From: Oceaniovalibus sp. ACAM 378
Lineage (GTDB): Bacteria; Pseudomonadota; Alphaproteobacteria; Rhodobacterales; Rhodobacteraceae
DNA: 41,808 nucleotides
NCBI RefSeq assembly: GCF_008085915.1
Contig: NZ_VSJK01000026.1
Coordinates: forward strand, 1-41,808
Direction of reading: 5' to 3'
Part shown: positions 1 through 7,963 of the stretch, one piece after another
Numbering within the stretch: position 1 is the first letter of the stretch
Layout: every line of letters begins with the position of its first letter
Notes under the pieces: generated by a model
Told to the model about the DNA's origin: nothing
Databases searched by the model: none
What the model saw: the letters and a program-made list of their open reading frames with translations, nothing else
Program-made: the position numbers and the translations under genes

Positions 1-320
1 CGCTCCAGCCTGAATCTATCAAAGTGTCGGCCAGCCTGCCCACGATCGTAAAATGGCTGCCCACAATGGCGTGAAACGCGTGCCCGACATCGCGCGAAAT
101 CAATGCCCACATTCCGCGAAATGCGCAATCAACTTCTCGCTGATGTATTCTGGGCCATTATCGACTCTTATTGTGCCGGGCTTTCCGCGCCATTCGATGA
201 TGCGGTTGAGGCTCCGGATAACCCGTTCGGCGGGCAGGGAAAAATCCACATCGATACCCAACCCTTCCCGGTTAAAGTCGTCCAGCAAGTTCCAGAGCCG
301 GAATGCGCGACCGTCTATTA

Positions 321-354
321 CCCGGCAGTGGTTTGCATGCAAACCATGAGAGGG
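321..354 (+). repeat. Palindromic mini-repeat, copy C (inverted)
   Basis: Inverted relative to copies A and B: CCCGGCAG, then a hairpin with arms TGGTTTGC/GCAAACCA, then TGAGAGGG. It matches the reverse complement of copy A except for four bases in the hairpin that change in compensating pairs. It separates DFMADRL from GRAFRLWN in OrfB and adds roughly 39 bp in frame. Confidence 0.7.
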
Positions 355-377
355 CCCAAGGCGATCGGCCATGAAGT

Positions 378-413
378 CCCCTCTCAGCGATGCCTTGCAT
401 CGCCTGCCGGGCA
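378..413 (-). repeat. Palindromic mini-repeat, copy B
   Basis: Same orientation as copy A: CCCTCTCA, then a hairpin with arms GCGATGC/GCATCGC, then CTGCCGGGCA. It splits the OrfB segment between TWS and DFMADRL. Comparison with the expected uninterrupted coding sequence gives an insert of about 37 bp, which shifts the reading frame. Confidence 0.65.
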
Positions 414-765
414 ATGATCGACCACGTCATGTTCGGCGCTTTTGGAACCGCTAAAGCATCAGGTTTGTCCCGCTTCAACCTCTTGCGGGGTTTGATGCGC
501 AGGCTCAACTCAAGCTCGCAATAGATCCGGTAAACGCGCTTATGGTTCCAGGGATGGCCCTTAAGGTTGCGTAAATGCAGGAAACATAGACCAAACCCCG
601 AAGTCTTGCGCGCGTCTGTCAGATCGGTCAGCAATCTGTTCGTTCTCGTCGCTCAGAAGCGGGCTGTAACGATAGCAGGTCTCGCTGATCCCGAAGGTGC
701 GGCAGGCCAAGGAAATGCTGCACCTGCGCCGCTCTACCGCCGTTGCGGCCATCTCTCGTCGCTGA

Positions 766-805
766 CCCTCTCATGGTTCGCAAGCGAACCACTGCCGGGC
801 AGTAG
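766..805 (-). repeat. Palindromic mini-repeat, copy A
   Basis: The plus strand reads CCCTCTCA, a hairpin (GGTTCGCAAGCGAACC), then ACTGCCGGGCAG. It lies exactly at the orfA/orfB junction of the IS3 remnant. It shares both flanking blocks with the copies at 378-413 and 321-354, while the hairpin differs in sequence between copies but stays self-complementary. It looks like a small mobile palindrome (REP- or MITE-like) of unknown class. Confidence 0.7.
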
Positions 806-1070
806 ATGGCCCTATATTTTTTTCAAGGGCTTCCTTCAGCAACTCGTTCTGCATGCTTAGTTCGGCGAACATCTTCTTCAGCCGCCGGTTCTCGTGTTCA
901 AGCACCTTGGTCTGCGCGATCATTGACGCATCCATTTCGCCATGCTTCGCCCGCCATTTATAGAAGGACGCCGTGCACATACCATGTTCGCGGCAAAGCT
1001 CGGACACCGGAACGCCGCCCTCTGCCTGACGCAGGATCGCAAGGATTTGGGGCTCACTGTATCTCGTCAT
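771..1070 (-). pseudogene. IS3-family transposase OrfA, C-terminus replaced
   Basis: OrfA of IS3 elements is the DNA-binding half of the transposase. It has an N-terminal helix-turn-helix (MTRYSEPQILAILRQAEGG, residues 1-19, then a recognition helix around CTASFYKWRAKHG) and a leucine-zipper-like segment (LEHENRRLKKMFAELSMQNE). Family members normally end shortly after LLKEAL-KKW. Here the frame runs on through the palindromic repeat at 766-805 and ends in residues encoded by the repeat. The normal OrfA/OrfB overlap is destroyed, so productive frameshifting into OrfB looks impossible. Confidence 0.8.
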
Positions 1071-1124
1071 CTGAATCTCCTCAGGTATCTTGCTGAGAAA
1101 ATTCTACATTCGCATCCCATTACT

Positions 1125-1998
1125 TTCGGGGGGGATTACCCTTGGCATGTCGACTCTGAACAAATGGATTACAGCACACCGAGACACTGATGTGGTGTCG
1201 AGAGCCGATTTAAGCCTCGCCCAAGAGAATGACCGGGTTGGACGCGAGAACCTCATTCTCAGGGAGGAGAGGGACATCCTAAAGAGGCCACCCAGTTCTT
1301 CGCGAGCCAAAAGCCATGAGGTTCAGGTTCATCGAAGAACAGTGCGGGGCCTTCCCGATTGGCCGGATGTGCGAAGTGATGAATGTCAGGCCGCGTGAGT
1401 TGCGGGCCTTTGGCAGCCGCCCTGCGAGTCGCAGGCAGCGCACGGATATGGTCGTTCTGGCACATATCAAGGAACAATCGCGCCTGAGCCTTGGCAGCTA
1501 TGGCCGCCGGCTAATGACCGGAGAGCCAAAGGAGATCAGTCTGAACATTGGGCACCGGCGGGTCGGAAGGTTGATGCGGGAAAATGGGATCACCGTTGAA
1601 AGAACGCGGAAGTTCAAGGCGACCACGGACCGCGACCACAAGTTCAACATCGCGCCGAACCTGCGGGATCGTGACTTCACGGCAGATCGACCCAACCAGA
1701 AATGGACGAACGGCATCAGCTACATCTGGACTCGTGACAGTAGGTTTTATCTGGCTGTGATCCTTGACCTGCATTCCCGACGCGTGATCGGCTGGGCTGC
1801 CAGCAACCGCATGAAGCGCGATCTTGCAATCAGGGCGTTGAAGATGGACATTCCCTTCAGGTCACCGCCCAAGGGCTGCATTCATCACACCGATAGAGGC
1901 AGCCAATACTTTTCGCACGACTATCGGAAGATCCTGTGTGAACATGGACTTCGGGTCTCGATGAGTGGAAATGGCAACTGCTATGACAATGCGGCGTC
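1125..1998 (+). mobile_element. Truncated IS3-family insertion sequence (copy 2)
   Basis: A second IS3-family remnant of a different subgroup, on the plus strand. It holds the C-terminal part of OrfA (from about 1147) and most of OrfB (1316 to about 1998). It abuts the upstream end of IS copy 1, so the N-terminal helix-turn-helix of OrfA is missing. The 3' end is cut just after the OrfB motif NCYDNAA. Both ends appear truncated and no inverted repeats are evident. Confidence 0.75.
1147..1319 (+). pseudogene. IS3-family OrfA fragment, frameshifted
   Basis: The translation reads MSTLNKWITAHRDTD and then SRADLSLAQENDRVGRENLI, typical of the second helix and zipper of an IS3 OrfA. After DIL the frame needs a one-base shift (apparent deletion near 1280) to recover the expected KEATQFFASQKP ending, whose TGA at 1317-1319 overlaps the orfB ATG as ATGA. 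The N-terminal helices are missing. Non-functional remnant. Confidence 0.75.
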
Positions 1999-2092
1999 GT
2001 GCCGAAAGCACGCCTCCGGCGGGGCGCTCGGCCTCGTGCCGCGGCAGCATTCCAAGGAGTTTCACAAGGCTACGGCGGCACCAATTTCCTGA
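1316..2092 (+). pseudogene. IS3-family transposase OrfB, C-terminally truncated
   Basis: Begins MRFRFIEEQCGAFPIGRMCE, the normal OrfB start, and keeps the HTH_21 region (SYGRRLMTGEP...GHRRVGRLMRENGI). It also keeps the first two acidic catalytic positions of the DDE core: W-T-NGISYIWT...LAVILDLHSRRVIGW and IHHTDRGSQY. Homology ends at GNGNCYDNAA (about 1998), immediately before the block that holds the third catalytic residue (Glu). The remaining 30 or so codons to the stop at 2092 are unrelated. The transposase should be inactive. Confidence 0.8.
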
Positions 2093-2127
2093 TCTTGTTT
2101 TGATCGACAAAATTCTCCCTTTGGCTC

Positions 2128-2156
2128 TTGCGCTCCCCCGGACCTTGCCGTAGGTA
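2128..2156 (+). promoter_or_regulatory. Probable promoter of tRNA-fMet
   Basis: TTGCGC (2128-2133) and TAGGTA (2151-2156) are separated by 17 bases. They sit about 12 bases upstream of the mature tRNA 5' end, a normal layout for a sigma-70 type stable-RNA promoter. Inferred from spacing and position only. Confidence 0.4.
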
Positions 2157-2168
2157 ATACGAACTTGG

Positions 2169-2245
<77 letters not shown>

Positions 2246-2272
2246 AAAAACAGCGCTAAATCAAACGTTTAG

Positions 2273-2298
2273 AACCCGACTTAATAAGTCGGGTTTTT
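2273..2298 (+). terminator. Rho-independent terminator after tRNA-fMet
   Basis: A perfect 10-bp stem (AACCCGACTT/AAGTCGGGTT) with a 3-base loop and a following T run, 28 bases after the tRNA CCA end. Confidence 0.9.
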
Positions 2299-2489
2299 GC
2301 GTTTCTGGTTTACATCAACGCCACATCAACACCGCACCAGAAAAACCGCACCAGCCCGCATAAGCAGGCAGTGGCATGCATCCACGCCCAAAGGCGCGCT
2401 ACTCACCGTCATTCAAATCAGTTGATCACGGTGGACTGCTTATCGCTTTGCATCTGGCCCCGCGAAAAATCCCGTGGCAGCATCGGGCC

Positions 2490-3212
2490 ATGATCACCTT
2501 CCGCCCTCTTCCCGATGACCATCCCGACCTTGCGCATTCGCCGCTCCTGCGCGCGGCGCTGTTGACGCTGCAGTACGCCCAGGAACACGGAGCCATCGGC
2601 CTGACTAAGACGAAAGCGTTCAAGCGCGTCTTCGTTCACTGGACCGTCGAACACTTCAACTGGCCGGGCTCAAGCGCGGAGGAAATGTTCCGCTACAACA
2701 AGGTCATCAATGAATATGAATTCCCGCCGCTTGAGGTGCTGCATTACTTGTTGATCACCCTGCGCCTGGGGAGGCACTTCAAAGGTGAATTCCGCCTGAC
2801 AAAGCGTGGCGCAGAACTGGCACAGTCCCCAGCGCAGCTGTTTGCTGAACTCATCCCCTTCTTCGTCCTCAAGATCGATCATGCGTCCTATGCCCGCTTT
2901 GAGGATCGCCCTTTTGGCAAATGGGATGTCTGGATGAATGTCATCAACGTCGAGGCCGACCACGGCACCACCGAGCGGGCGCTGTTCGCAGCCTTCTATG
3001 GCGACGAGCATGACTGGGACAATGCAGGATGGCGCGAAATGGCCGCGTTCTCCTCCTGCGTCCTGCGCCCGCTTGAATGGGCCGGATTGCTTGTCCAAAC
3101 CCGTGAAGAGCGCGACGGCAGGCATGTGCATCATGTGTTCAAGACACCGTTGTGGCGCAGCGCCCTCCAGTTGGACACGGACGGCATGTTGCGGCCTGCA
3201 TCAGTTCAGTGA
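2490..3212 (+). CDS. Conserved hypothetical protein, possible winged-helix fold
   Basis: Protein of about 240 aa from the ATG at 2490 (MITFRPLPDDHPDL). The frame is open further upstream to an ATG at 2376, but those 38 residues look non-conserved. The body alternates helices with short charged segments (FKRVFVHWTVEHFNWPG, VLHYLLITLRLGRHFKGEF, LTKRGAELAQSP), and its C-terminal third (LRPLEWAGLLVQTREERDGR) resembles a winged-helix wing. No catalytic motif or membrane segment is seen. It stands alone on the plus strand after the tRNA, so it is probably a chromosomal or accessory gene rather than part of the phage late operon. Function unknown. Confidence 0.65.
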   Translation: MITFRPLPDDHPDLAHSPLLRAALLTLQYAQEHGAIGLTKTKAFKRVFVHWTVEHFNWPGSSAEEMFRYNKVINEYEFPPLEVLHYLLITLRLGRHFKGEFRLTKRGAELAQSPAQLFAELIPFFVLKIDHASYARFEDRPFGKWDVWMNVINVEADHGTTERALFAAFYGDEHDWDNAGWREMAAFSSCVLRPLEWAGLLVQTREERDGRHVHHVFKTPLWRSALQLDTDGMLRPASVQ

Positions 3213-3562
3213 AAACGGCACGAACTGCAAAGAGCTGTTCTTCAAGGTCGATGCAGCGAAGGTCTCAAACGAGCCCAGACTCACCGGTGCTGCAGGCGGC
3301 GCGAACGTCGGCTTTTTTTGCGTGCGGCCAGAAACGTCACAGACTCAAGATTTCTTTTGCCAAGGGTTCGCGGCACCGGGATTTTTAATGGTTTTAGGCA
3401 GCAGGCAGCCAGTGATAAGTACGACGGTGTGTGGCGTACAGGTTTGACAGGGGATTTTTGTCCGCTAAGGCGCGGCCGCAAACAAGATGCGTGCGCTGAC
3501 GCACGAACTTTGATAGTATGCTTGAGTGACAGTCTGTGCAGATGATCAGGAGGAAGATAGAA
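3213..3562. other. Intergenic region, no gene recognised
   Basis: About 350 bases without a convincing coding frame; the short frames here have no ribosome-binding site or recognisable product. A small inverted repeat, GTGCG-CTGA-CGCAC, lies near 3491-3504 upstream of the next gene and could be an operator or a fortuitous hairpin. Confidence 0.5.
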
Positions 3563-4213
3563 TTGATTAGATTTTTTAGTTTATCTTTTGCTTTAGCAAT
3601 CCTGTTGCTCTTGCTTCCAGGTAAGGCATTAGCACAATCGGTGAAATTGGATTGGCTTCGGCAAGCTGGGATATCGTGCGGTGGTGGGCTTGCGATACAA
3701 GTTCAAGGCGAAATCGACAGTGTCATCATCAAGAAGCTCAAGCTGGCTTCTATCGAAGGTGAAGGTGTATACAACCAGTCGCATGTAATCTCGCTATTGG
3801 AACAATTTAGTAACGAGAGAAAAGAACCTGTATTTAGCGAGTATGTCAGGTGTTTACTATCGCTTATGAAGATTGCCAACGATGTAGTTGGTTTGCCGCC
3901 AAGAGAAGTAGTTCTGTCCAGTCCCGTAGCAGTCGCTGGTCTCGATTTAGTAAGTCGGGGTGATCGTTTTGTGATGGTCCCAGGAGATGTAGTTGCTGTC
4001 CGAGACTACAGTTTGATCTTCACGGTGATTTCAATTGGATCGTCGGCAAATGGCACTCGCCTAAGTTACACGTTTTCGAATTCCGAAACCGGCCGTGATT
4101 CCGCCAAATTCACTCATCAAGCGGAGATCATTTCACTGGGTGAAAATTGCGTTCTTGTCCCCTACAAGGTTGATGCGGAACCCAAACAAGTGTCCTTATT
4201 GTCAAACTGTTAA
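3563..4213 (+). CDS. Secreted or periplasmic protein of unknown function
   Basis: Protein of about 216 aa with a clear Sec signal peptide: a short basic start, a Leu-rich core (LAILLLLLPG) and a predicted cleavage after KALA. I place the start at the TTG at 3563 because AGGAGG (3548-3553) sits nine bases upstream. A GTG at 3536 and an ATG at 3542 are in frame but lack such a site. The mature part holds three or four cysteines (ISCGGG, VRCLL, ENCVL, SNC) and a beta-rich C-terminal half. Base composition is clearly AT-richer than the surrounding phage genes, suggesting transfer. No family was recognised. Confidence 0.65.
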   Translation: MIRFFSLSFALAILLLLLPGKALAQSVKLDWLRQAGISCGGGLAIQVQGEIDSVIIKKLKLASIEGEGVYNQSHVISLLEQFSNERKEPVFSEYVRCLLSLMKIANDVVGLPPREVVLSSPVAVAGLDLVSRGDRFVMVPGDVVAVRDYSLIFTVISIGSSANGTRLSYTFSNSETGRDSAKFTHQAEIISLGENCVLVPYKVDAEPKQVSLLSNC

Positions 4214-4465
4214 GCGGTTGCAGAATCACTATTTACTTTGTCACATCACGCTATCATTCAAGATAAGCTATTTTAGGCCAAGAGTGCGTTGACGTTAAGT
4301 AGCGCGTCGCGCAGGTCGTCGACGCTTTTGTCATCGGCGGAAGCGACGGTTTTTGGTTCGTATCGAAACTAGACGTTGGGGCAATCGCAGCGAAAGTCGG
4401 GATCGTCCCGCTCTGCGGTCACTCAAGTTCAATGCCAAGAGTGACCGCGCTGAAGCAGGTTCACC

Positions 4466-4765
4466 CTATCGCAGTCGTTTGTCAGCGACCGACCAGACCA
4501 CCGAGCCGATGGTCAGCAGCGCACCGATAACGGGCTCGATGTCGGATGCCTGGACGTAGCCCATTGCTACCAGCGCGGTGCCCGCTACGGTCAGAACTGA
4601 GCGGATCAGGGCGTCCTGACCGATTCCGAAACCCACATGGCCTCCCGACCCGTGCTCGAACACCAGCACAGTGCCGGTGATCGGCTGCACCTCGCGTCCG
4701 AACAGCAGCCAGTTGCACGCCCAGTATCCGGCGTTCTGAAAATGAAACATGGTTGCAGTCGCCAA
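4466..4765 (-). pseudogene. Decayed lysis cassette: endolysin fragment fused to holin-like fragment
   Basis: The frame first reads a piece of the endolysin (NWLLFGREVQPITG, GGHVGFGIGQD) and then, with no stop, a piece of the holin-like protein (SVLTVAGTALVAMGYVQASD to VADK). Both parts match the intact genes at 7783-8617 closely but not identically. About 205 bases that separate them in the intact copy (roughly 7930-8134) are missing. Everything upstream of the NWLLFG block is also lost, including the catalytic cysteine region. This is an older, diverged second copy of the cassette, not a recent duplication. Together the two copies bracket the helicase gene in direct orientation. Confidence 0.85.
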
Positions 4766-4811
4766 GTGCCAAAGCGCAAGCTACCCAGAATAAGGCACAG
4801 GGCACATATCA

Positions 4812-7754
4812 TTGATTCGACTACAACAAAGACCGCTGTTTGGATTTCTCGTGAATCCCTTTGGCACGACAGCGCGCGCCATTGAGTTAGAGGGTGATCA
4901 TCTTTTGGTCACCGGACGAAACATGCCTGCGGCGCTTTCACTAGCTGATATTGGCGAGGCACCAGCCCTTCAGAAGGGCGTACTCGGAACGACGCTGTCG
5001 CTGCAGGTGTCCGCAAATAGTAATGTCATCTTGCGCGGTGCCGGTCATGCCGATGCTTGCGCCTTCGCGGACACTGTCAAAACCGCGTGGGTTCGCTTCA
5101 ACACGGGCGCTTTTGATCGTGAAGCGCAGCGGTTCAATCAGCTTCATGCCGCAGTTTCCGGCTTGACGCGGCCGGGCCGCTATCCTGCGGCCTGCACTCT
5201 CGAGTTAGCTCTTCAGGACGCGCGGTCCCTGGATGCCTCGCTGCTGTCGAAGGTGAAGGCAGAAGCAATCGGGACAGATCGGGCAGAGCGGGTGACCCTT
5301 GTGCGCAAGTTCGTGGCTGATCCCCGGGCAGCCCGGGCCATTGCGATATCGGTCTTTGTCGCCACTGAACTGGATCGCTGGAAGGAATTCTTCGACACGA
5401 TCGAAAGCAAGCCGCTGACGGCCGAACAGCGTCTTTCCGTCGTGGTGGATGAAGACGCGACGCTTGTGCTGGCCGGTGCCGGATCGGGCAAGACCAGCGT
5501 GATTACCGCTAAGGCAGCCTATCTGGTCAAAGCCGGGATCCGGAAACCGGACGAAATCCTGCTGCTGGCGTTTGCGAAGAATGCTGCCGCGGAAATGTCA
5601 GAGCGGGTTGAAGCGCGATCCGGTGAGCCAATTGTCGCACGGACCTTTCACGCCCTCGCGTATGACATCATTGGCGCGGTGGAAGGGTCAAAACCTGCCC
5701 TTGCCGACCATGCCACCGATGATGCAGCCTTCACCGCGTTGATGAAGCTGATACTGAAGGACCTCGTTCATACGATGTCTGCCGTGTCGCGTGCCATCAT
5801 TGAGTGGTTTTCTCATTTTCTGGTCGAGCCGAAGACAGAATGGGATTTCAAGACCAAGCACGAATTCTACACCCATATGGAACAGCAGGATCTGCGCACC
5901 CTGCAAGGCGAAAAGGTCAAAAGCTACGAAGAGCTGCAGATCGCCAACTGGCTTTATGAAAACGGCGTCGAGTACGAATATGAACCCGTCTATGAGCCGA
6001 AGTTGCCTGAGACAGGGCGGCGTGACTATCAACCGGACTTTCGTTTGATCGAAAGCGGCGTCTACATCGAACACTTCGGGGTGCGGCGTCAGAAGATGGC
6101 GGATGGCACGGAGAAACTGACCACTGCGCCATTCGTGAACCGCGAGGACTATCTGGCCAGCATGGCATGGAAGCGCGAGGTTCATGCCACGCACGAAAGC
6201 ACCATGATCGAAACCTACAGCTACGAACGGCAAGAGGGGAGTCTGCTGACCGGCTTGGCCGAAAAGATCTCGCCACATGTCGAACTAAGACCCCGGCCAG
6301 CTGACACGATCTATGACCGCGTGATCGAAATGAAGCAGGTCGACACGTTTTCGCAATTGCTCGGGACGTTCCTGCGCAAGTTCAAGAGCGGTGGCTACAG
6401 CCTTGAGCACTGCGAAAGCACGTCCGACAAGATGAAGCTCGGCAAACGCGGCCGGGCGTTCCTCGCGGTGTTTACCCCTGTGTTTGAAGAATATCAAAAG
6501 CGCCTGGCGGGACGGATCGACTTTGAGGACATGATCCTGCGGGCGGCCCATTATGTGGAAACCGGCAAGTATCTCAGCCCGTTTCGCCACATCTTGGTCG
6601 ACGAGTTTCAGGATATCTCGCAAAGCCGCGCCAAGCTTGTAAAGGCGCTGAAAGGGCAACATCCTGACGTTCGTATATTTGCCGTCGGCGATGATTGGCA
6701 GTCAATCTTTCGTTTTGCCGGATCAGATATTCACCTGATGCGCAAGTTTGGAGCCGAGTTTGGCGGAACCTTTGACGGCGAAGCTGCGATTCACAGGACG
6801 GTCGATCTAGGCCGAACCTTCCGGTCGGTAGATCAGATCGCCTTTGCGGCTCGAACTTTTGTCCTCAGAAACCCGGCCCAGATCCAGAAACAGATTGTTC
6901 CGGCAGGAATCGCGACTGAACAAGCCATCAAAATTGTGACAACGGCAAAGCAGGAAGGCGTAAAAGCGCTTTCGGATGTGCTAGCCGCGCTCTCGTCCAA
7001 GCTGGATCCGGATGAGAAGATTGCGAGTGTGCTGCTGCTCGCGCGGTATCGATATTTGGAGCCTGACCTGCGGGATCTGCGGCGGCGGTTTCCGCGCCTG
7101 ACGTTCAGTTTCAAAACCATCCATGCCTCAAAAGGGTTGGAGGCCGATCATGTGGTTTTGTTGAACGCCGACAGTGGGCGGGTGGGCTTTCCATCGGAGA
7201 TCGTCGACGATCCCTTGCTGGGATTGGTATCGCCCGATGAGGAGGCATTCCAGAATGCAGAGGAACGGCGCGTGATGTATGTTGCGATGACGCGGGCGCG
7301 GCACACCCTGACGATCCTCGCATCGAACGCCCGCCCGTCGGCCTTTGTCACTGAGCTTTTGAAGGATCCGGCATATGGAATTTCCCAGCAGTCCGGCCCT
7401 GACCAGGAAGTGCATGAATGTGGCGAATGCGGTGGACGGCTGTTGAGTGTGCAAGGTCAAGACGGTCGAATTTGGTACCGCTGCGAGCATTCCGAGCACT
7501 GCGGCAATTTCCTGCCTGCCTGTTCGGAATGTGGGGTAGCCCTGCCGCGACGGGCGAAGGGTGAACCACAATCCAAGTGCAGTTGCGGTAAAGTGCACCC
7601 CGGTTGCGCGGAATGCACTGATGGCTGGCTTGTTGAGCGAACGGGCCCCCACAGTAACTTTCTCGGCTGTGTTCGCTTTCCAGCCTGCCTCGGAAAGGCG
7701 CAATTGCCTCGCGAACCGAGGAGCCGGAGTTCCGCAGGCAAACGCCGAAGTTGA
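4812..7754 (+). CDS. UvrD/Rep-family helicase (HelD/helicase IV-like) with nuclease-like insert and C-terminal zinc ribbons
   Basis: A 980-aa SF1A helicase with a TTG start at 4812. The N-terminal domain (about 1-200) resembles that of E. coli helicase IV. Walker A (LAGAGSGKTS) is near residue 220, with ILLLAFAKNAAAEM and ARTFHALA following, DEFQD near 597, GDDWQSIFRFAGSD near 628, TIHASKG near 770 and YVAMTRARH near 823. Two additions set it apart from HelD. One is an insert at about 370-470 with the pattern E374, PD409, E420-H-F, resembling a PD-(D/E)XK nuclease core whose last Lys is not in the usual place. The other is a Cys-rich tail (about 870-965) ending in a topoisomerase-type zinc ribbon. 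It lies between two copies of the phage lysis cassette on the opposite strand, so it is probably cargo. Repair or anti-phage roles are possible. Confidence 0.85.
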   Translation: MIRLQQRPLFGFLVNPFGTTARAIELEGDHLLVTGRNMPAALSLADIGEAPALQKGVLGTTLSLQVSANSNVILRGAGHADACAFADTVKTAWVRFNTGAFDREAQRFNQLHAAVSGLTRPGRYPAACTLELALQDARSLDASLLSKVKAEAIGTDRAERVTLVRKFVADPRAARAIAISVFVATELDRWKEFFDTIESKPLTAEQRLSVVVDEDATLVLAGAGSGKTSVITAKAAYLVKAGIRKPDEILLLAFAKNAAAEMSERVEARSGEPIVARTFHALAYDIIGAVEGSKPALADHATDDAAFTALMKLILKDLVHTMSAVSRAIIEWFSHFLVEPKTEWDFKTKHEFYTHMEQQDLRTLQGEKVKSYEELQIANWLYENGVEYEYEPVYEPKLPETGRRDYQPDFRLIESGVYIEHFGVRRQKMADGTEKLTTAPFVNREDYLASMAWKREVHATHESTMIETYSYERQEGSLLTGLAEKISPHVELRPRPADTIYDRVIEMKQVDTFSQLLGTFLRKFKSGGYSLEHCESTSDKMKLGKRGRAFLAVFTPVFEEYQKRLAGRIDFEDMILRAAHYVETGKYLSPFRHILVDEFQDISQSRAKLVKALKGQHPDVRIFAVGDDWQSIFRFAGSDIHLMRKFGAEFGGTFDGEAAIHRTVDLGRTFRSVDQIAFAARTFVLRNPAQIQKQIVPAGIATEQAIKIVTTAKQEGVKALSDVLAALSSKLDPDEKIASVLLLARYRYLEPDLRDLRRRFPRLTFSFKTIHASKGLEADHVVLLNADSGRVGFPSEIVDDPLLGLVSPDEEAFQNAEERRVMYVAMTRARHTLTILASNARPSAFVTELLKDPAYGISQQSGPDQEVHECGECGGRLLSVQGQDGRIWYRCEHSEHCGNFLPACSECGVALPRRAKGEPQSKCSCGKVHPGCAECTDGWLVERTGPHSNFLGCVRFPACLGKAQLPREPRSRSSAGKRRS

Positions 7755-7782
7755 CGCGACGAACAAGCGGGTTGCCTGATAC

Positions 7783-7950
7783 CTATCTGTTTCGTTTGTC
7801 GGCGACCGACCAGACCACCGATCCGATCGTCAGCAGAGCGCCGATGACGGGCTCAATGTCGGATGCTTGGACGTAGCCCATGGCGACCAGCGCGGTGCCA
7901 GCGACCGTCAGAACTTGGCGGATCAGCGCGAGGATTGCAGGTTTCAACAT
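7783..7950 (-). CDS. Small holin-like membrane protein
   Basis: About 55 aa, starting at the ATG at 7950 (MLKPAILALIRQVLTVAG), which has AGGA eight bases upstream. An in-frame ATG at 7974 lies inside the end of the endolysin gene and is less likely. Two hydrophobic segments (ILALIRQVLTVAGTALVAMG and PVIGALLTIGSVVWSV) are joined by a short polar turn, ending in basic residues. This size and topology fit a small phage holin. It sits directly after the endolysin, as lysis genes do. A decayed copy exists at 4466-4612. Confidence 0.65.
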   Translation of the reverse strand: MLKPAILALIRQVLTVAGTALVAMGYVQASDIEPVIGALLTIGSVVWSVADKRNR

Positions 7951-7963
7951 GATGGTATCCTGA

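Larger units (their letters stand above)
100..752 (-). pseudogene. IS3-family transposase OrfB, fragmented
   Basis: OrfB carries the DDE integrase core. Its pieces lie in three frames: 561-752 (MAATAVERRRCSISLACRTF), 272-634 (FGLCFLHLRN and NHKRVYRIYCELEL, then KAPNMTWS) and 100-414 (DFMADRL, then [20 protein letters not shown] and [10 protein letters not shown]). The [14 protein letters not shown] block is split by two palindromic repeats (378-413 and 321-354); the first shifts the frame and the second adds about 13 residues in frame. Another indel lies near 620. Homology stops after EYISEKL, so the final part of the catalytic domain is gone. Confidence 0.8.
100..1100 (-). mobile_element. 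Degenerate IS3-family insertion sequence (copy 1)
   Basis: Remnant of an IS3-family element read on the minus strand: an orfA-like frame (771-1070) followed by a broken orfB (about 100-752). The orfB C-terminal half, with the last catalytic Glu region, is missing. Beyond about position 100 the sequence no longer resembles the family. Three short palindromic repeats interrupt it, one at the orfA/orfB junction and two inside orfB. There is also at least one indel frameshift near 620. No terminal inverted repeats could be assigned. It cannot make an active transposase. Confidence 0.8.

Noticed and set aside
2318-2356. Short direct repeats (ACCGCACCAG, CATCAAC) after the tRNA terminator as a possible att site
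   Set aside because: No matching copy of the tRNA 3' end or of these repeats was found at the other end of the element, so an attachment site cannot be supported.
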